A stretch of DNA of 64,000 nucleotides, taken from positions 62,001-126,000 of the forward strand of contig NZ_CAJQYY010000011.1 in the NCBI RefSeq assembly GCF_907164575.1. Reading direction: 5' to 3'. A model generated the notes under the pieces. The model made no database searches. It was not told the origin of the DNA and saw only the letters and a program-made list of their open reading frames with translations. How positions within the stretch are numbered: the stretch's first letter is position 1; the number at the start of each line of letters is the position of its first letter. Both the position numbers and the translations under genes were made by a program. Shown here piece after piece: positions 43,189 to 53,243 of the stretch. This DNA comes from Paraburkholderia gardini (GTDB lineage Bacteria > Pseudomonadota > Gammaproteobacteria > Burkholderiales > Burkholderiaceae).

Positions 43189-44262
43189 GTGAAGCACATC
43201 ATCGCTGCGGGACTCACCGGGATCTGCGCCGCGTCGGGCGCATGGGCACAAAGCAGTGTCACGCTCTACGGCAGTCTCGACGCCGGCGTCGCGTACATCA
43301 GCAATGTCGGCGGTCACGCCAAATGGATCGAGGAGCAGGGCAACATGCAGCCGGACCGCTGGGGTCTGAAGGGCGTCGAGGATCTGGGTGGCGGCACGAA
43401 GGCGATCTTCCAGCTGGAAAACGGCTTCTATACGACCACGGGTGCGTTCGCGAAAGCCAACACGCTGTTCAACCGCCAGGCGTACGTGGGGCTCAGTTCG
43501 GACCGGTTCGGCACGCTGACGCTCGGCCATCAGACGCCGTTCGCCTTCGATGTGCTCGGTCCGTTCGCGACGGCTTACCTCGCGGCGAGCTGGTATGCGT
43601 TCCACCCAGGCAATATCGACGAACTCGCCGACACCGGCGTCGTGCCCTACGACAATTCGGCGAAGTATCGGTCGCCCACGTGGTACGGCTTTTCGTTCGG
43701 CGCGATGATGGGTCTCGGCAACACGACGAACTTCTCGACTGGCCGCACGATGAGCTTCGCGGCGAGCTACGTGAATGGGCCGTTCAAGGCGGGCGCGTCG
43801 TGGTCGAACGAGCACAACCGCACGCCGTCGATCGTGACGACGGGGATCACGAATTTCCAGGGTGTCGCCGCTGCGAACTACATGGCCGACAAGGTCGAAA
43901 ATACCGGTGCGGGCCTGTCGTACCAGTTCGGCAAACTGCTCGTGCACGGTCTGTACACGCACGTGAAGCTGGAGTCGAACGGATTCTCGGACACGTATCA
44001 GAGTTTCGACGCCGGCGCGAACTACCAGTTCACGCCAGCTAACAGCGTGGCCGGCGGGGCCGCGACGACGACCTTATCGGGTCGTCGCTGGACGCAGTTC
44101 GAGATCGGCGATGTCTACGCGCTCTCCAAGATGACGCAGGTGTATGTGAACGCGCTGTACGAGCGTGCGAACTCGAATGCATCGGCCGCGTTCTTCACGG
44201 CCGGCGTGTCGAGCGGCCGGAACCAGGCGATCTTCCTGACCGGCATCCACCACTCGTTCTGA
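43189..44262 (+). CDS. Gram-negative trimeric porin (Burkholderia type)
   Basis: This 357-residue porin starts with GTG after CAGGAG. A signal peptide ends in ASGAWAQ, then SSVTLYGSLDAGVAYISN, the usual first strand. LKGVEDLGGGTKAIFQLENGF, FNRQAYVGLSS and LTLGHQTPF are family hallmarks, and the chain ends in Phe (GIHHSF). It is divergent from the Rieske cluster and probably admits the aromatic substrate across the outer membrane. It is similar in kind but not identical to the porin at 1483. Confidence 0.93.
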   Translation: MKHIIAAGLTGICAASGAWAQSSVTLYGSLDAGVAYISNVGGHAKWIEEQGNMQPDRWGLKGVEDLGGGTKAIFQLENGFYTTTGAFAKANTLFNRQAYVGLSSDRFGTLTLGHQTPFAFDVLGPFATAYLAASWYAFHPGNIDELADTGVVPYDNSAKYRSPTWYGFSFGAMMGLGNTTNFSTGRTMSFAASYVNGPFKAGASWSNEHNRTPSIVTTGITNFQGVAAANYMADKVENTGAGLSYQFGKLLVHGLYTHVKLESNGFSDTYQSFDAGANYQFTPANSVAGGAATTTLSGRRWTQFEIGDVYALSKMTQVYVNALYERANSNASAAFFTAGVSSGRNQAIFLTGIHHSF

Positions 44263-44307
44263 CGTATCGACGCGTTTTCAGCGATGAAATGACGGTCGTG
44301 GCGGCGT

Positions 44308-45282
44308 TCAGCCTGCCGCGACCGGTTTGCCGCGTGCGTGCGCGACGGTCGGGTCGTCCGCGTTGGGACGATAGTTCAGACGCGTCGACAGATCGACTGC
44401 CGCGCCGCACACCGCGGCGATCAGCGGCTCGCGCTCGCCGGGGCCGCCGATGTCCGAACGCGGCACCGTCGCGGTGATCGCCGCGACGATCTTGCCCGCC
44501 TGGTCGCGGACCGGCGCGGTGACCACCGAAATTCCACGTTCAAACGACGCCTCGCTCAGCGCATAGCCGAGCGCGGCGCTTTCGCGCACGCGTTCGTAGA
44601 GTTCATCGACGGTAGCCGGCGTGCGTTCGGTGAAGCGCTCGAGTTGCGGCTCGGGATAAAGCGCGCGCAGCTCGCCTGGCGTCAGGTCGCCCATCAGCAC
44701 CTGGCCATGCACCGTGGCATGCGCGGGCAAACGCGTGCCGACGTGCACCTTCACCGAACTGAACATCGGTTCGTGCGTCTGCGCCTTCGCGACGAAGACG
44801 ACGTCGCGTCCATCGCGGATCAGCAGATGCGTGCTGAGGCGCGTCGTATCGCGCAACTGTTCGAGTACCGGCGTGCCGAAGTCGGTCAGTTCAAGCGAGC
44901 TCAGATATTCAAAGCCGAGCCGCAGCACCGCGACGCCCAGCCGGAAATGTCGATCGCCGTGCGCGCGTTCGAGAAAGCCGAGTGCTTCGAGGGTTTGCAG
45001 CAGACGGAACGTCGTGGTTCGGGGAATGCCGATGCGCTTCGACAACTCGGGCGCGCCGAGTACCGGCTCCCGCGCCGAGAACTCGGCAAGGATGCGCAGA
45101 CCGCGTTCGAGACCCGGCACGAGATAGGTGGACGACGCGGCGCTGTCGCCATCAGACGCGTCGGCAGTGTCGGCAGCGTCCTCGGGTTGAGCGGTCGTGG
45201 CGGATCTGTCGCTGGCGGACAGCGATTCGCCGCGTGCACCGTTGCCAGTGCGCCCCGTTCCCGTCTTGTCTTCTTTGGCCAT
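44308..45282 (-). CDS. IclR-family regulator (second copy, closely similar to 37881-38741)
   Basis: This protein of about 324 residues repeats the domain plan of the IclR protein at 37881-38741 with very high identity through the helix-turn-helix (LGAPELSKRIGIPRTTTF) and the effector domain (GTRLPAHATVHGQVLMGDL, EASFERGISVVTAPVRD). It has an extra, low-complexity N-terminus (Gly, Ala, Asp, Ser rich). The ATG at 45282 (MAKEDKTG) is preferred; the frame is open to 45345. It stands alone, downstream of and convergent with the porin. Duplication within one locus is likely. Confidence 0.86.
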   Translation of the reverse strand: MAKEDKTGTGRTGNGARGESLSASDRSATTAQPEDAADTADASDGDSAASSTYLVPGLERGLRILAEFSAREPVLGAPELSKRIGIPRTTTFRLLQTLEALGFLERAHGDRHFRLGVAVLRLGFEYLSSLELTDFGTPVLEQLRDTTRLSTHLLIRDGRDVVFVAKAQTHEPMFSSVKVHVGTRLPAHATVHGQVLMGDLTPGELRALYPEPQLERFTERTPATVDELYERVRESAALGYALSEASFERGISVVTAPVRDQAGKIVAAITATVPRSDIGGPGEREPLIAAVCGAAVDLSTRLNYRPNADDPTVAHARGKPVAAG

Positions 45283-45626
45283 GTCCGGCTTTCGTCCAGC
45301 TGAATGTGTGCGGAACAACATGATAGCGCGAAGCGCCCCGGGCAAATTCCGGCCGGCGCTGCACGCGCCGACAGCCCAGCGTGCGTGCGGCTGACGCGTA
45401 CTTCATGCGCGGCCCGGACCGCTTGCGACGAGCATAACGAAAGCAAAACGAATAAAACCACAGGCTTTTAGAAAGTAATGCGCCCTTAAACCATAACACC
45501 GGGGTGGTGCAATGCGCGCTGTTTCAACGGTATGTCGCAACCGCTACATCTCTAACAACAGCGCCAGCGCCGTCCTGTCCGGGTAACTGGCGGGAGCGCT
45601 GAACAGCGAATCTGGAGCCCCAGGAA

Positions 45627-47309
45627 ATGTTTCGTAGAGCCCTTTTGCCCATCCCGTTCGCCGCGCTTGCGCTGGCCGCGTGCGGTAGCAGTAACGACAA
45701 CAAGTCCGCCGCATCGCCACCGCCGGTCGCTGCCGTGTCGGTGCAGGACGCCGCTGCGACCGCTACGCCGATCAAGCATCTCGTGGTGATCTTCGGCGAG
45801 AACCGTTCGTTCGATCACTACTTCGCCACATACCCGGCGGCGGTGAATCCGGCAGGCGAGCCGCAATTCCTCGCAGCGTCGAATACGCCGACCTCGGTCA
45901 ACGGACTGACGCCGGCGTTGCTCACGGCGAACCCGAACAAGAGCGCGGCCGGTAATGGCGCGAACGCCGCGAACCCGTTCCGTCTCGACCGCACGCAGGC
46001 GAACACCGAAGGCCAGAATCACGCCTACACGGCCGAGCAGCAGGCCTACGACAACGGCCAGATGGACCTGTTCCCCGAGTTCACGGGTAACAACACGGTC
46101 AGCAGCACGGGCGTGTTCGGCACGCCGGGTCTCGTGATGGGCTACTACGACGGCAACACCGTCACGGCGCTGTGGAATTACGCGCAGAACTTCGCGATGA
46201 ACAGCAATACGTATACGGATACGTACGGCCCGTCTACGCCTGGCGCGATTCACGTGATCTCCGGCCAGACGAACGGCGTGATTCCGAACGGCGGCGTCGC
46301 GGTGGCAGGCACCATGATCTCCGACGGCCAGGGCGGCTTCACGATCACAGGCGATCCGGATCCGACGGGCGATATCTGTTCGGGTACGACGTCCGGCCAG
46401 ATGTCGGCGTTAAACAGGAATATCGGCGATCTGCTGAACGCGAAGGGACTGACGTGGGGCGGTTTCATGGGCGGCTTCGATCTGAGCGCGACCAATCCGA
46501 ACGGCACGACAGGCTGTGCCCGCACGACGTACTCGTCGGTGCTCGCATCGTCGCCGAAGGACTACAGCCCGCATCACAACTGGTTCCAGTATTACCCGAC
46601 GACCGCCAACCTGGCGCACACGCGTCCGACCTCGCTCGCGACGGTGGGCTTCACCGATCCGCTCGACAGCACCGCGACGCCGGTTCATCACGAGTACGAC
46701 GTCAACGACTTCTTCGCGGCGGTGAAGTCGGGCAACTATCCGTCGGTGAGCTATCTGAAGGCACCGGCCGTGCAGGACGGTCACCCGGGCAATTCGGATC
46801 CGCTCGACGAACAGGCGTTCTACACGAAGGTCATCAATTTCCTTCAGCAGCAGCCTGACTGGAAGAACACGGCTGTGATCCTGACGTACGACGATTCGGA
46901 CGGCTGGTACGACCATCGTTATGCGCCACCGACGACGGCATCGTTCGACGCGTCCGACATGCTGAACGGCGCCGCGACGTGCGGCACATCGGGCACGACG
47001 CCGCAAGGTCTGAGCCCCGCGGGTCTCGCGATCAACGGCCGCTGCGGCCCGGGCACGCGGATTCCGTTCATCGTCGTATCGCCGTATGCGAAGGTCAACT
47101 TCGTGGATGACACACGCCTCACGCAGGCGTCGGTCGTGCGCTTCATCGAAGACAACTGGCTTGGCGGTCAGCGCATCGGCGGCGGCTCGGACGATGCGGC
47201 TGCGGGCAGCATCGTGAACCTCTTCGACTTCACGAACGGCGGCAGCACGCCGACGCTGTACCTCGACGAGAACGAGGGGACGAAGCTCTCTGCCGCACCG
47301 CCGATCTGA
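45627..47309 (+). CDS. Secreted phosphoesterase/acid phosphatase-like lipoprotein (phospholipase C family)
   Basis: This 560-residue protein belongs to the phosphoesterase family that includes phospholipase C and AcpA acid phosphatase. The N-terminus is a lipoprotein signal (FAALALAACGSS, with the lipobox cysteine near 19). The active-site region is VVIFGENRSFDHYFATYP near residue 55, and later blocks include PSVSYLKAP, DEQAFYTKVINFL and TYDDSDGWYDH. It would act in the periplasm or at the cell surface on phosphate esters. A strong terminator follows. Confidence 0.86.
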   Translation: MFRRALLPIPFAALALAACGSSNDNKSAASPPPVAAVSVQDAAATATPIKHLVVIFGENRSFDHYFATYPAAVNPAGEPQFLAASNTPTSVNGLTPALLTANPNKSAAGNGANAANPFRLDRTQANTEGQNHAYTAEQQAYDNGQMDLFPEFTGNNTVSSTGVFGTPGLVMGYYDGNTVTALWNYAQNFAMNSNTYTDTYGPSTPGAIHVISGQTNGVIPNGGVAVAGTMISDGQGGFTITGDPDPTGDICSGTTSGQMSALNRNIGDLLNAKGLTWGGFMGGFDLSATNPNGTTGCARTTYSSVLASSPKDYSPHHNWFQYYPTTANLAHTRPTSLATVGFTDPLDSTATPVHHEYDVNDFFAAVKSGNYPSVSYLKAPAVQDGHPGNSDPLDEQAFYTKVINFLQQQPDWKNTAVILTYDDSDGWYDHRYAPPTTASFDASDMLNGAATCGTSGTTPQGLSPAGLAINGRCGPGTRIPFIVVSPYAKVNFVDDTRLTQASVVRFIEDNWLGGQRIGGGSDDAAAGSIVNLFDFTNGGSTPTLYLDENEGTKLSAAPPI

Positions 47310-47331
47310 CCGGTTCGTTGCACCCGTGATG

Positions 47332-47370
47332 CGAGTCGAGCCAGCTTCGTGCTGGCTCGACTCGTTTGTT
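47332..47370 (+). terminator. Strong Rho-independent terminator
   Basis: A perfect 14-bp stem (47332-47345 with 47351-47364) has a 5-base loop and is followed by TTTGTT. It lies 22 bases after the phosphoesterase stop and should separate it from the peroxidase gene. Confidence 0.85.
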
Positions 47371-47399
47371 CGTGTTCCGCGTTTTTCATTGCCATCGCC

Positions 47400-48845
47400 A
47401 TGACCCTTCGTACAAATGTCGCCTTTCCGCCGCCGATGCCGGCCGGCAAAAAACCCGATCCCCGCGCGGCACGTCGCGTCGTCATGCGCGCGCTTTTCCG
47501 GGTCATACCCGGTGTCGTGATCGCGCTCGCCGCCGTGGCGGGCTATGCGCTCGCGTACCCCGAACGCATGCCGGAGGCTGTCGGCCAGTTCGTCGAGGAC
47601 CTGACCGGCGCGAACCCGCATCCGGTGCATCTCATGCGGCCCGACACGGCGCCGCTCAGTTCCGTTGCGTTGCTTGGACGCGAACTGTTCAACGATCCGT
47701 CGCTGTCGGCATCGGGCAAACAGTCGTGCGCGTCGTGTCATAGCGCGCAGCACGCGTACGGCCCGCCGAACGACCTGTCGGTGCAACTGGGCGGCCCGCA
47801 TATGACGGACGCCGGCTACCGTCCTCCGCCTTCCCTGACGTACCTGTATCGCCAGGCGCCGTTCAGCATCGGACCGGACGCGGGCGATGCCGACGTCGTC
47901 GTGAATCTCGATCAGGCCGCCAGCGCCGCGCGCGGTGTGCAACGCGCGGTCAAGACAGCGGGTGCCGCGCCCGCCGCGCCGGCGATGGTGCCGCAGGGCG
48001 GTCTGTTCTGGGACGGCCGTGCCGATTCACTGCAACGCCAGGCGATCGGGCCGATGCTGAATCCGGTCGAGATGGCGAACAAGGATGTCAATGAAGTGGT
48101 CCGCAAATTGTCGACGGGCAGGTATCGCGCCACGTTCAGCAAGCTCTTTGGCCCGGGTGTTTTCGATCACCCGGATCTGCTGGCTTCGGAGGCGATGTTC
48201 GCGATCGGGCGCTTTCAGGTTGAAGATCAGTCGTTCCACGAATTCAGCAGCAAGTACGATTACTGGCTGGAAGGGCGCGCGCACCTGACGCAGGCGGAGC
48301 TGCGCGGCCTGCGACTTTTCAACGACAAGGACAAGGCGAACTGCGCGGGCTGTCACGTGAGCCAGGTGAGCCGCGACGGCCTGCCGCCGCTCTTCACCGA
48401 CCAGCAGTACGAAGCGCTGGGTGTGCCGCGCAACAACACACTGCCGGTCAACAAGAATCCGGACTTCTACGACATGGGTGTGTGCGGGCCGTTTCGCCAT
48501 GACATCGCGACGCAGACGCAGTATTGCGGCATGTTCCTCACGCCGACGTTGCGTAATGCCGCTGAACGTCACGTGTTTTTCCACAATGGCGTCTATCACG
48601 ACCTGAAGCAGGTGATGAACTTCTACAATCTGCGCAACACGAGTCCGGAGAAAATCTATCCGCGCGACGCGTCGGGCAAGGTCATGAAATACGACGATAT
48701 CCCCGCGAAATACGTGGCGAATATCGACGTGGCCGACGCACCGTTCGACCGCACGGCCGGCGATCAGCCCGCCATGACCGACGCGGAAATCGACGACATC
48801 ATCGCGTTCATGAAAACGCTGGACGACGGCTACAAGGTGCAGTGA
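47400..48845 (+). CDS. Di-heme cytochrome c peroxidase family protein (MauG-like)
   Basis: This 481-residue protein has one N-terminal membrane segment (RVIPGVVIALAAVAGYALAY) and two heme c attachment sites: CASCH near residue 110 and CAGCH near 315, which is the pattern of bacterial cytochrome c peroxidases and MauG. It should be held on the periplasmic side of the membrane. GVYHDLKQVMNFYNLR and a C-terminal DIIAFMKTLDDGY are typical. Such genes often follow a phosphoesterase gene in Burkholderiales, but the strong terminator between them suggests separate control. No good ribosome site is seen before the ATG at 47400. Confidence 0.87.
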   Translation: MTLRTNVAFPPPMPAGKKPDPRAARRVVMRALFRVIPGVVIALAAVAGYALAYPERMPEAVGQFVEDLTGANPHPVHLMRPDTAPLSSVALLGRELFNDPSLSASGKQSCASCHSAQHAYGPPNDLSVQLGGPHMTDAGYRPPPSLTYLYRQAPFSIGPDAGDADVVVNLDQAASAARGVQRAVKTAGAAPAAPAMVPQGGLFWDGRADSLQRQAIGPMLNPVEMANKDVNEVVRKLSTGRYRATFSKLFGPGVFDHPDLLASEAMFAIGRFQVEDQSFHEFSSKYDYWLEGRAHLTQAELRGLRLFNDKDKANCAGCHVSQVSRDGLPPLFTDQQYEALGVPRNNTLPVNKNPDFYDMGVCGPFRHDIATQTQYCGMFLTPTLRNAAERHVFFHNGVYHDLKQVMNFYNLRNTSPEKIYPRDASGKVMKYDDIPAKYVANIDVADAPFDRTAGDQPAMTDAEIDDIIAFMKTLDDGYKVQ

Positions 48846-49039
48846 CGCGGGCGCGGGAAACCGTTAGCGCAGGGCGTCCCGGCCCCGCCGCTCGCCTCGC
48901 CGGCGATTGAGACGATCGAGACGATTGAGCATGGATTTGCGCCCCGCTGGCATGGGGGTTTTTCACTTCCTCGAACAAGCTCGTGACTGCGGGTATTCTG
49001 TCATTCCTGCGCCCGCAGTTATACATCGAGGAAATAGCC

Positions 49040-50236
49040 ATGTTCGAAAACGTGCCTGTCTACGCTGGCGATCCGATTCTTTCGCTGAACGAGGACTTTC
49101 AGCGTGATCCACGCGATCACAAGGTCAACCTGAGCATTGGTGTCTATTTCGACGATGTGGGCCGACTGCCCGTGATGCGTGCTGTACGGACGGTGGAAGC
49201 CTCACTGCTCGAAACCGCGGCGCCGCGCGGTTATCTGCCGATGGCAGGGCATGCGGGCTACCGTGCTGCCGCACAGGCGCTGGTGTTCGGCGAAAACCAT
49301 GATGCGCGTCGCGCAGGCCGCATCGCCACGCTCCAGACGCTCGGTGGTTCTGGCGCGCTCAAGGTGGCCGCCGATTTTCTTCGCCGGCATATACCGGCTG
49401 CCCAGGTATGGATCAGCGATCCGAGCTGGGAAAATCATCGCGTCGTGTTCGAAGGCGCCGGACTCACCGTCAACACCTATCCGTACTACGACGCCGCGAC
49501 CGGCGGCCTGCGCTTCGACGCCATGCGCGATGCGATCGATGCGTTGCCGGAGCGAAGCGTCGTCCTGCTGCATGCGTGCTGTCATAACCCGACGGGTGTC
49601 GATCTCAACCTGGCGCAATGGGTCGAACTGATCCCCGTGCTGCAGCGCCGAAACCTGATTGCATTCGTCGACATGGCATACCAGGGTTTTGGCGACGGTC
49701 TCGAAGAAGACGCTGCGTGCGTGCGCAGACTCGCGGATGCAGGCGTGCCGCTTATCGTCGCCAGTTCGTTCTCGAAGAATTTCTCGCTGTACGGCGAGCG
49801 ATGCGGCGCGTTGAGCGTCGTCTGCCGCAGCGCTGAAGAGGCGCAGCGCGTGCTTGGGCAACTAACCTTTTCGGTCCGCTCGAACTACAGCAATCCTCCC
49901 ACGCATGGCGCGAAGCTCGTCGCCGGCGTTCTTTCGAATGCATCGCTTCATACAGCGTGGGAAAACGAGCTGGCGGACATGCGACAGCGCATCAAATTGA
50001 TGCGTGGCAAGATACACGACGGGCTCGCCGGGCGCGTCGACGATGTGATGCGTGCGCGCTATGTCGCGCAGGTTGGCATGTTCACTTACACCGGATTGAG
50101 CGCGCAGCAGGTGGACCGGCTGCGCGATGAACATGCAATCTATCTGCTGCGCTCAGGGCGGATGTGCGTAGCGGGCCTCAACCAGCAGAACGTCGACTAT
50201 GTCGCCTCTGCGATCGCATCGGTCGCCGGTAAGTAA
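49040..50236 (+). CDS. tyrB: Aromatic amino acid aminotransferase
   Basis: This 398-residue class I aminotransferase resembles TyrB/AspC. NLSIGVYFDDVGRLPVM (near 30), LQTLGGSGALKVAADFL (near 105), HACCHNPTGVDL (near 187) and the PLP-lysine region ASSFSKNFSLYGERCG (near 250) are seen. GAGGAAA precedes the ATG at 49040. It should transaminate Tyr, Phe, Trp or Asp with 2-oxoglutarate. Confidence 0.9.
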   Translation: MFENVPVYAGDPILSLNEDFQRDPRDHKVNLSIGVYFDDVGRLPVMRAVRTVEASLLETAAPRGYLPMAGHAGYRAAAQALVFGENHDARRAGRIATLQTLGGSGALKVAADFLRRHIPAAQVWISDPSWENHRVVFEGAGLTVNTYPYYDAATGGLRFDAMRDAIDALPERSVVLLHACCHNPTGVDLNLAQWVELIPVLQRRNLIAFVDMAYQGFGDGLEEDAACVRRLADAGVPLIVASSFSKNFSLYGERCGALSVVCRSAEEAQRVLGQLTFSVRSNYSNPPTHGAKLVAGVLSNASLHTAWENELADMRQRIKLMRGKIHDGLAGRVDDVMRARYVAQVGMFTYTGLSAQQVDRLRDEHAIYLLRSGRMCVAGLNQQNVDYVASAIASVAGK

Positions 50237-50307
50237 GGCCAGCGTAGCGAAATAACCGGGACGTGTGTCCAGCAGATCGATAGCGCACGGATGCGCTTAC
50301 GGGAGTC

Positions 50308-51285
50308 ATGATGAAAGTCTGCATATACGGTGCCGGTGCAATCGGCGGCTGGATCGGCGTGAAGCTCGCGCAGGCCGGATGCGAGGTGAGCGTCGTGGCG
50401 CGCGGCGCGGCGCTGGCCGCGATCAGGCAGAACGGGCTGAGTCTTGTCGACGCCAACGGCACGCAATCCGTTACCGTCAAGGCCAGCGACGTGCCCGCCG
50501 AATCCGGTGTGCAGGATCTCGTTGTCGTTGCGGTCAAGGCGCCGGCCATGCAGTCGGTCGCCGCGCAACTCGGGCCGCTCGTCGGTCCACAGACACTGAT
50601 CATGACCGCGATGAACGGTGTGCCCTGGTGGTTTTGCGCGGGTCTGACGGGTGCGTTTGCGAACACGCCGCTCGAGTCGGTCGACCCCGGCGGCCGGATT
50701 GCCGCCGCGATTCCCGTGCGACAGACGCTCGGCTGCGTGGTCCACGCGAGCTGCCGTATCGAAGCGCCGGGCGTGATCCGGCACAACATGGGCGCCGGGT
50801 TGATCGTTGGGGAAGCCGCGAGCGAATCGGGGGCACGCGTGGACGAACTGGTCACGCTGTTGCGCCACGCGGGCTTCGATGCGTCCGCGTCACCCAGGAT
50901 TCAGCGCGACGTCTGGTACAAGCTATGGGGCAATCTGACGATGAATCCGATTAGCGTGATCACCGGTGCGACGACAGACAGGATTCTTCGTGACGAGCTG
51001 ACGCGGGGCTTCGCGACGCAGGTGATGATCGAAGCGAAGGAGATCGGCACGCGCCTTGGCATTCCAATCGGGCAGGAACCGGAAGACCGGCACGCAACCA
51101 CGTTGCGGCTCGGCGCGATGAAGACATCGATGCTGCAGGACGTCGAGGCGCGCAAGCCGGTTGAACTCGATGCGCTCGTGGGCGCAGTGTGCGAACTCGG
51201 AAAACTTGCCGGCGTACCGACGCCGTTTACGAATGCGCTGCTCGGCCTCGCGCGGCTGCATGCACAAACCCTTGGCCTTTACTGA
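50308..51285 (+). CDS. Ketopantoate reductase-family oxidoreductase
   Basis: This 325-residue NADP-dependent protein has the ApbA/PanE N-terminal motif VCIYGAGAIGGWIG and a C-terminal helical domain with LWGNLTMNPISVITGATTD and DVEARKPVELDALVGAVCEL, the usual PanE C-terminal pattern. It may be a true panE (2-dehydropantoate reductase) or a paralogue acting on another 2-oxo acid; many Burkholderiales carry several. Two adjacent ATGs (50308, 50311) are possible starts. It follows tyrB by 71 bases. Confidence 0.85.
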   Translation: MMKVCIYGAGAIGGWIGVKLAQAGCEVSVVARGAALAAIRQNGLSLVDANGTQSVTVKASDVPAESGVQDLVVVAVKAPAMQSVAAQLGPLVGPQTLIMTAMNGVPWWFCAGLTGAFANTPLESVDPGGRIAAAIPVRQTLGCVVHASCRIEAPGVIRHNMGAGLIVGEAASESGARVDELVTLLRHAGFDASASPRIQRDVWYKLWGNLTMNPISVITGATTDRILRDELTRGFATQVMIEAKEIGTRLGIPIGQEPEDRHATTLRLGAMKTSMLQDVEARKPVELDALVGAVCELGKLAGVPTPFTNALLGLARLHAQTLGLY

Positions 51286-51352
51286 ACGCATGTTGCTGCG
51301 CAGACCATCAGGGCCTGCGTAGCGTGACGCGTGTCGGGCAGGGCAGAGCGGT

Positions 51353-52270
51353 TCAGGTAGCGACGAGATACTGTTCGAGTTGCCCGACCGTCACGCCGGC
51401 TCCGCCGCAAACAATAACGAGAATCTTGCTGAATCCTTCGAGCACGCCCGCGTGGTCGTACACCGGTGCGAGGCTTGCGCCGCACGCGGGTTCGACGAGC
51501 ACGCGGTGATCGTCCAGAAAGCGCCTGCAGGCCGTGACGGCAGCCGCGTCGGTCACGGTGACGGGCCGGATGTCCGCGCTTTGTGCGAGATTGAACGCCT
51601 GCTCCGAAACCTGTTTCGCGCCCAGCGAAGTCGCAATGCTGCGAATGGCGTCGAGTTCGATCCGCTTGCCTGCCTTGACCGATTGGGCGAACGAATCGGC
51701 ACCTTCCGTCTCTACCGCGATGATGGGCACGTGCCCGAGCCCGTTGCGGCGCAGACCTTCGTGGACGCCGCAGAGCAAACCGCCACCGCCCACCGACAGC
51801 ACAACCGCGTCGGGCTGTTCGCCTGCGGCGGCGACTTCGTCGATGATCGTTGCGTGACCGGTCCATAGCAGCGGGTCGTCGAACGGATGGATGAAGGCGT
51901 CCGTTGCGCCGACCAGCGAAAGTGCCATGCCGTTCGCTTCCTGCCACGTCGCGCCGTGCACGATCACCTCCGCGCCTTCCATCGCGATCAGGTCTCTGGC
52001 ACGCTGGGTGGTGGTTTGCGGAACGACCACAATGGCAGGCAGGCCAAGCTGCCGCGCGGCGTACGCGACCGCGATGCCCGCGTTACCGCCCGAAGAAGAA
52101 ATGAAGCGTTGCTTGCCGAGGCGTGCGTGCTCTTCGCACGCGTAACCGATTCCGCGAATCTTGAACGATCCGGGTGGCTGCATTGCGTCGAGCTTGAGAA
52201 GAACAGTGGCGCCGGCAGCAAGGCCAAGAGGCTGGGATGTCAGGAGTGGTGTTTGAACATGAAGCGGCAT
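51353..52270 (-). CDS. PLP-dependent serine/threonine dehydratase-like protein
   Basis: This 305-residue fold-type II PLP enzyme has the Schiff-base lysine in PPGSFKIRGI (near 36), the phosphate-binding or substrate loop SSSGGNAGIAVAYAA (near 60), and the glycine loop VLSVGGGGLLCGV (near 160). Length and motifs match serine/threonine dehydratases (short, without an ACT domain). Substrate should be L-serine, L-threonine or a hydroxy analogue. It is convergent with the preceding gene. Confidence 0.86.
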   Translation of the reverse strand: MPLHVQTPLLTSQPLGLAAGATVLLKLDAMQPPGSFKIRGIGYACEEHARLGKQRFISSSGGNAGIAVAYAARQLGLPAIVVVPQTTTQRARDLIAMEGAEVIVHGATWQEANGMALSLVGATDAFIHPFDDPLLWTGHATIIDEVAAAGEQPDAVVLSVGGGGLLCGVHEGLRRNGLGHVPIIAVETEGADSFAQSVKAGKRIELDAIRSIATSLGAKQVSEQAFNLAQSADIRPVTVTDAAAVTACRRFLDDHRVLVEPACGASLAPVYDHAGVLEGFSKILVIVCGGAGVTVGQLEQYLVAT

Positions 52271-52466
52271 GGGAGACCCGTGAAGCTAAACTTCTGTGAG
52301 CGTACCTGAAATGCAGCATCAATGTGTCGCACGTGCATCGATCCAGATTGAGACGATTGAGCATGCAAGTGAGCGTCACGGATGTGGGCACGGACCGGTT
52401 GTGTTCCTGGAACCGGATAGCGGGCAGTCTGGCGCGTCTGCCGGGTTGGCTCACGGCATTCCTGGG

Positions 52467-53243
52467 TCAGCCGGTATCACCGCCGGCGACGGGCAACACG
52501 GTACCAGTGATATAGCTCGCTTCGTCCGAGGCGAGGAACAGAATCGGTGCGACCTGTTCGTCGATGCTGCCGTAGCGCTTGAAAAAAGTTGATTCGGTAA
52601 CCTGCTTTACCGCATCGCCCATCCAGACTTTTTCCTGCTCGCTGTCGCCAGCAGTATTGCGCTGGACGCGTCTCGGAGGCGCATCGGTTCCACCCGGCGC
52701 CGTGGCGACCACACGAATGTTGTGCTCTGCGTATTCCATCGCCAGTGACTGCGTCATCGCGTTGACTCCGCCCTTGGCCGCCGAATACGGTACGCGACGG
52801 ATACCGCGCGTGGCATTCGAGGAAATATTGACGATGGTCCCGCCGCCGCGCTCAAGCAGATGGGGCAGCACAGCATGGCAGGCGTACAGCGTGGGCATGA
52901 GTGAGCGGCGAATTTCCGCGTCGATCTGCCCAGGTTCGAACTCAGCGAAGGGACGCATGCGAATCGCGCCACCGACACCATTGACCAGTATGTCGATGCC
53001 GCCAAACTGGCGCACTGCAAAAGCCATCGCCGATGCCGCGCCTTCATATGTCTCGAGATCGGCGACGAAGCCGGCCGTGTCCGCGCCACCTGCTTCAGCG
53101 GCAACTTCGGAGACGAAGCCGGCGCGGTCGACGAAGAGCACCTTGCCGCCTTCGGCGGCTGCGCGGAGCGCTACGCCGCGACCAATCCCCTGTGCAGCGC
53201 CGGTGACGACCATGACCTTGCCAGCAAATCGTTGCCTGTTCAT
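52467..53243 (-). CDS. benD: Benzoate dihydrodiol dehydrogenase
   Basis: This 258-residue SDR converts 1,6-dihydroxycyclohexa-2,4-diene-1-carboxylate to catechol with loss of CO2. TGAAQGIGRGVA lies near 12, VNGVGG near 90, and the catalytic YSAAKGGVNAM near 155. It overlaps the benC stop (ATGA), so it is translationally coupled. It is the last gene of the catA-benABCD operon. Confidence 0.92.
   Translation of the reverse strand: MNRQRFAGKVMVVTGAAQGIGRGVALRAAAEGGKVLFVDRAGFVSEVAAEAGGADTAGFVADLETYEGAASAMAFAVRQFGGIDILVNGVGGAIRMRPFAEFEPGQIDAEIRRSLMPTLYACHAVLPHLLERGGGTIVNISSNATRGIRRVPYSAAKGGVNAMTQSLAMEYAEHNIRVVATAPGGTDAPPRRVQRNTAGDSEQEKVWMGDAVKQVTESTFFKRYGSIDEQVAPILFLASDEASYITGTVLPVAGGDTG

Noticed and set aside
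46410-47942. Minus-strand open frame of about 510 codons across the phosphoesterase and peroxidase genes
   Set aside because: It crosses the strong terminator at 47332-47370 and covers parts of two genuine genes.
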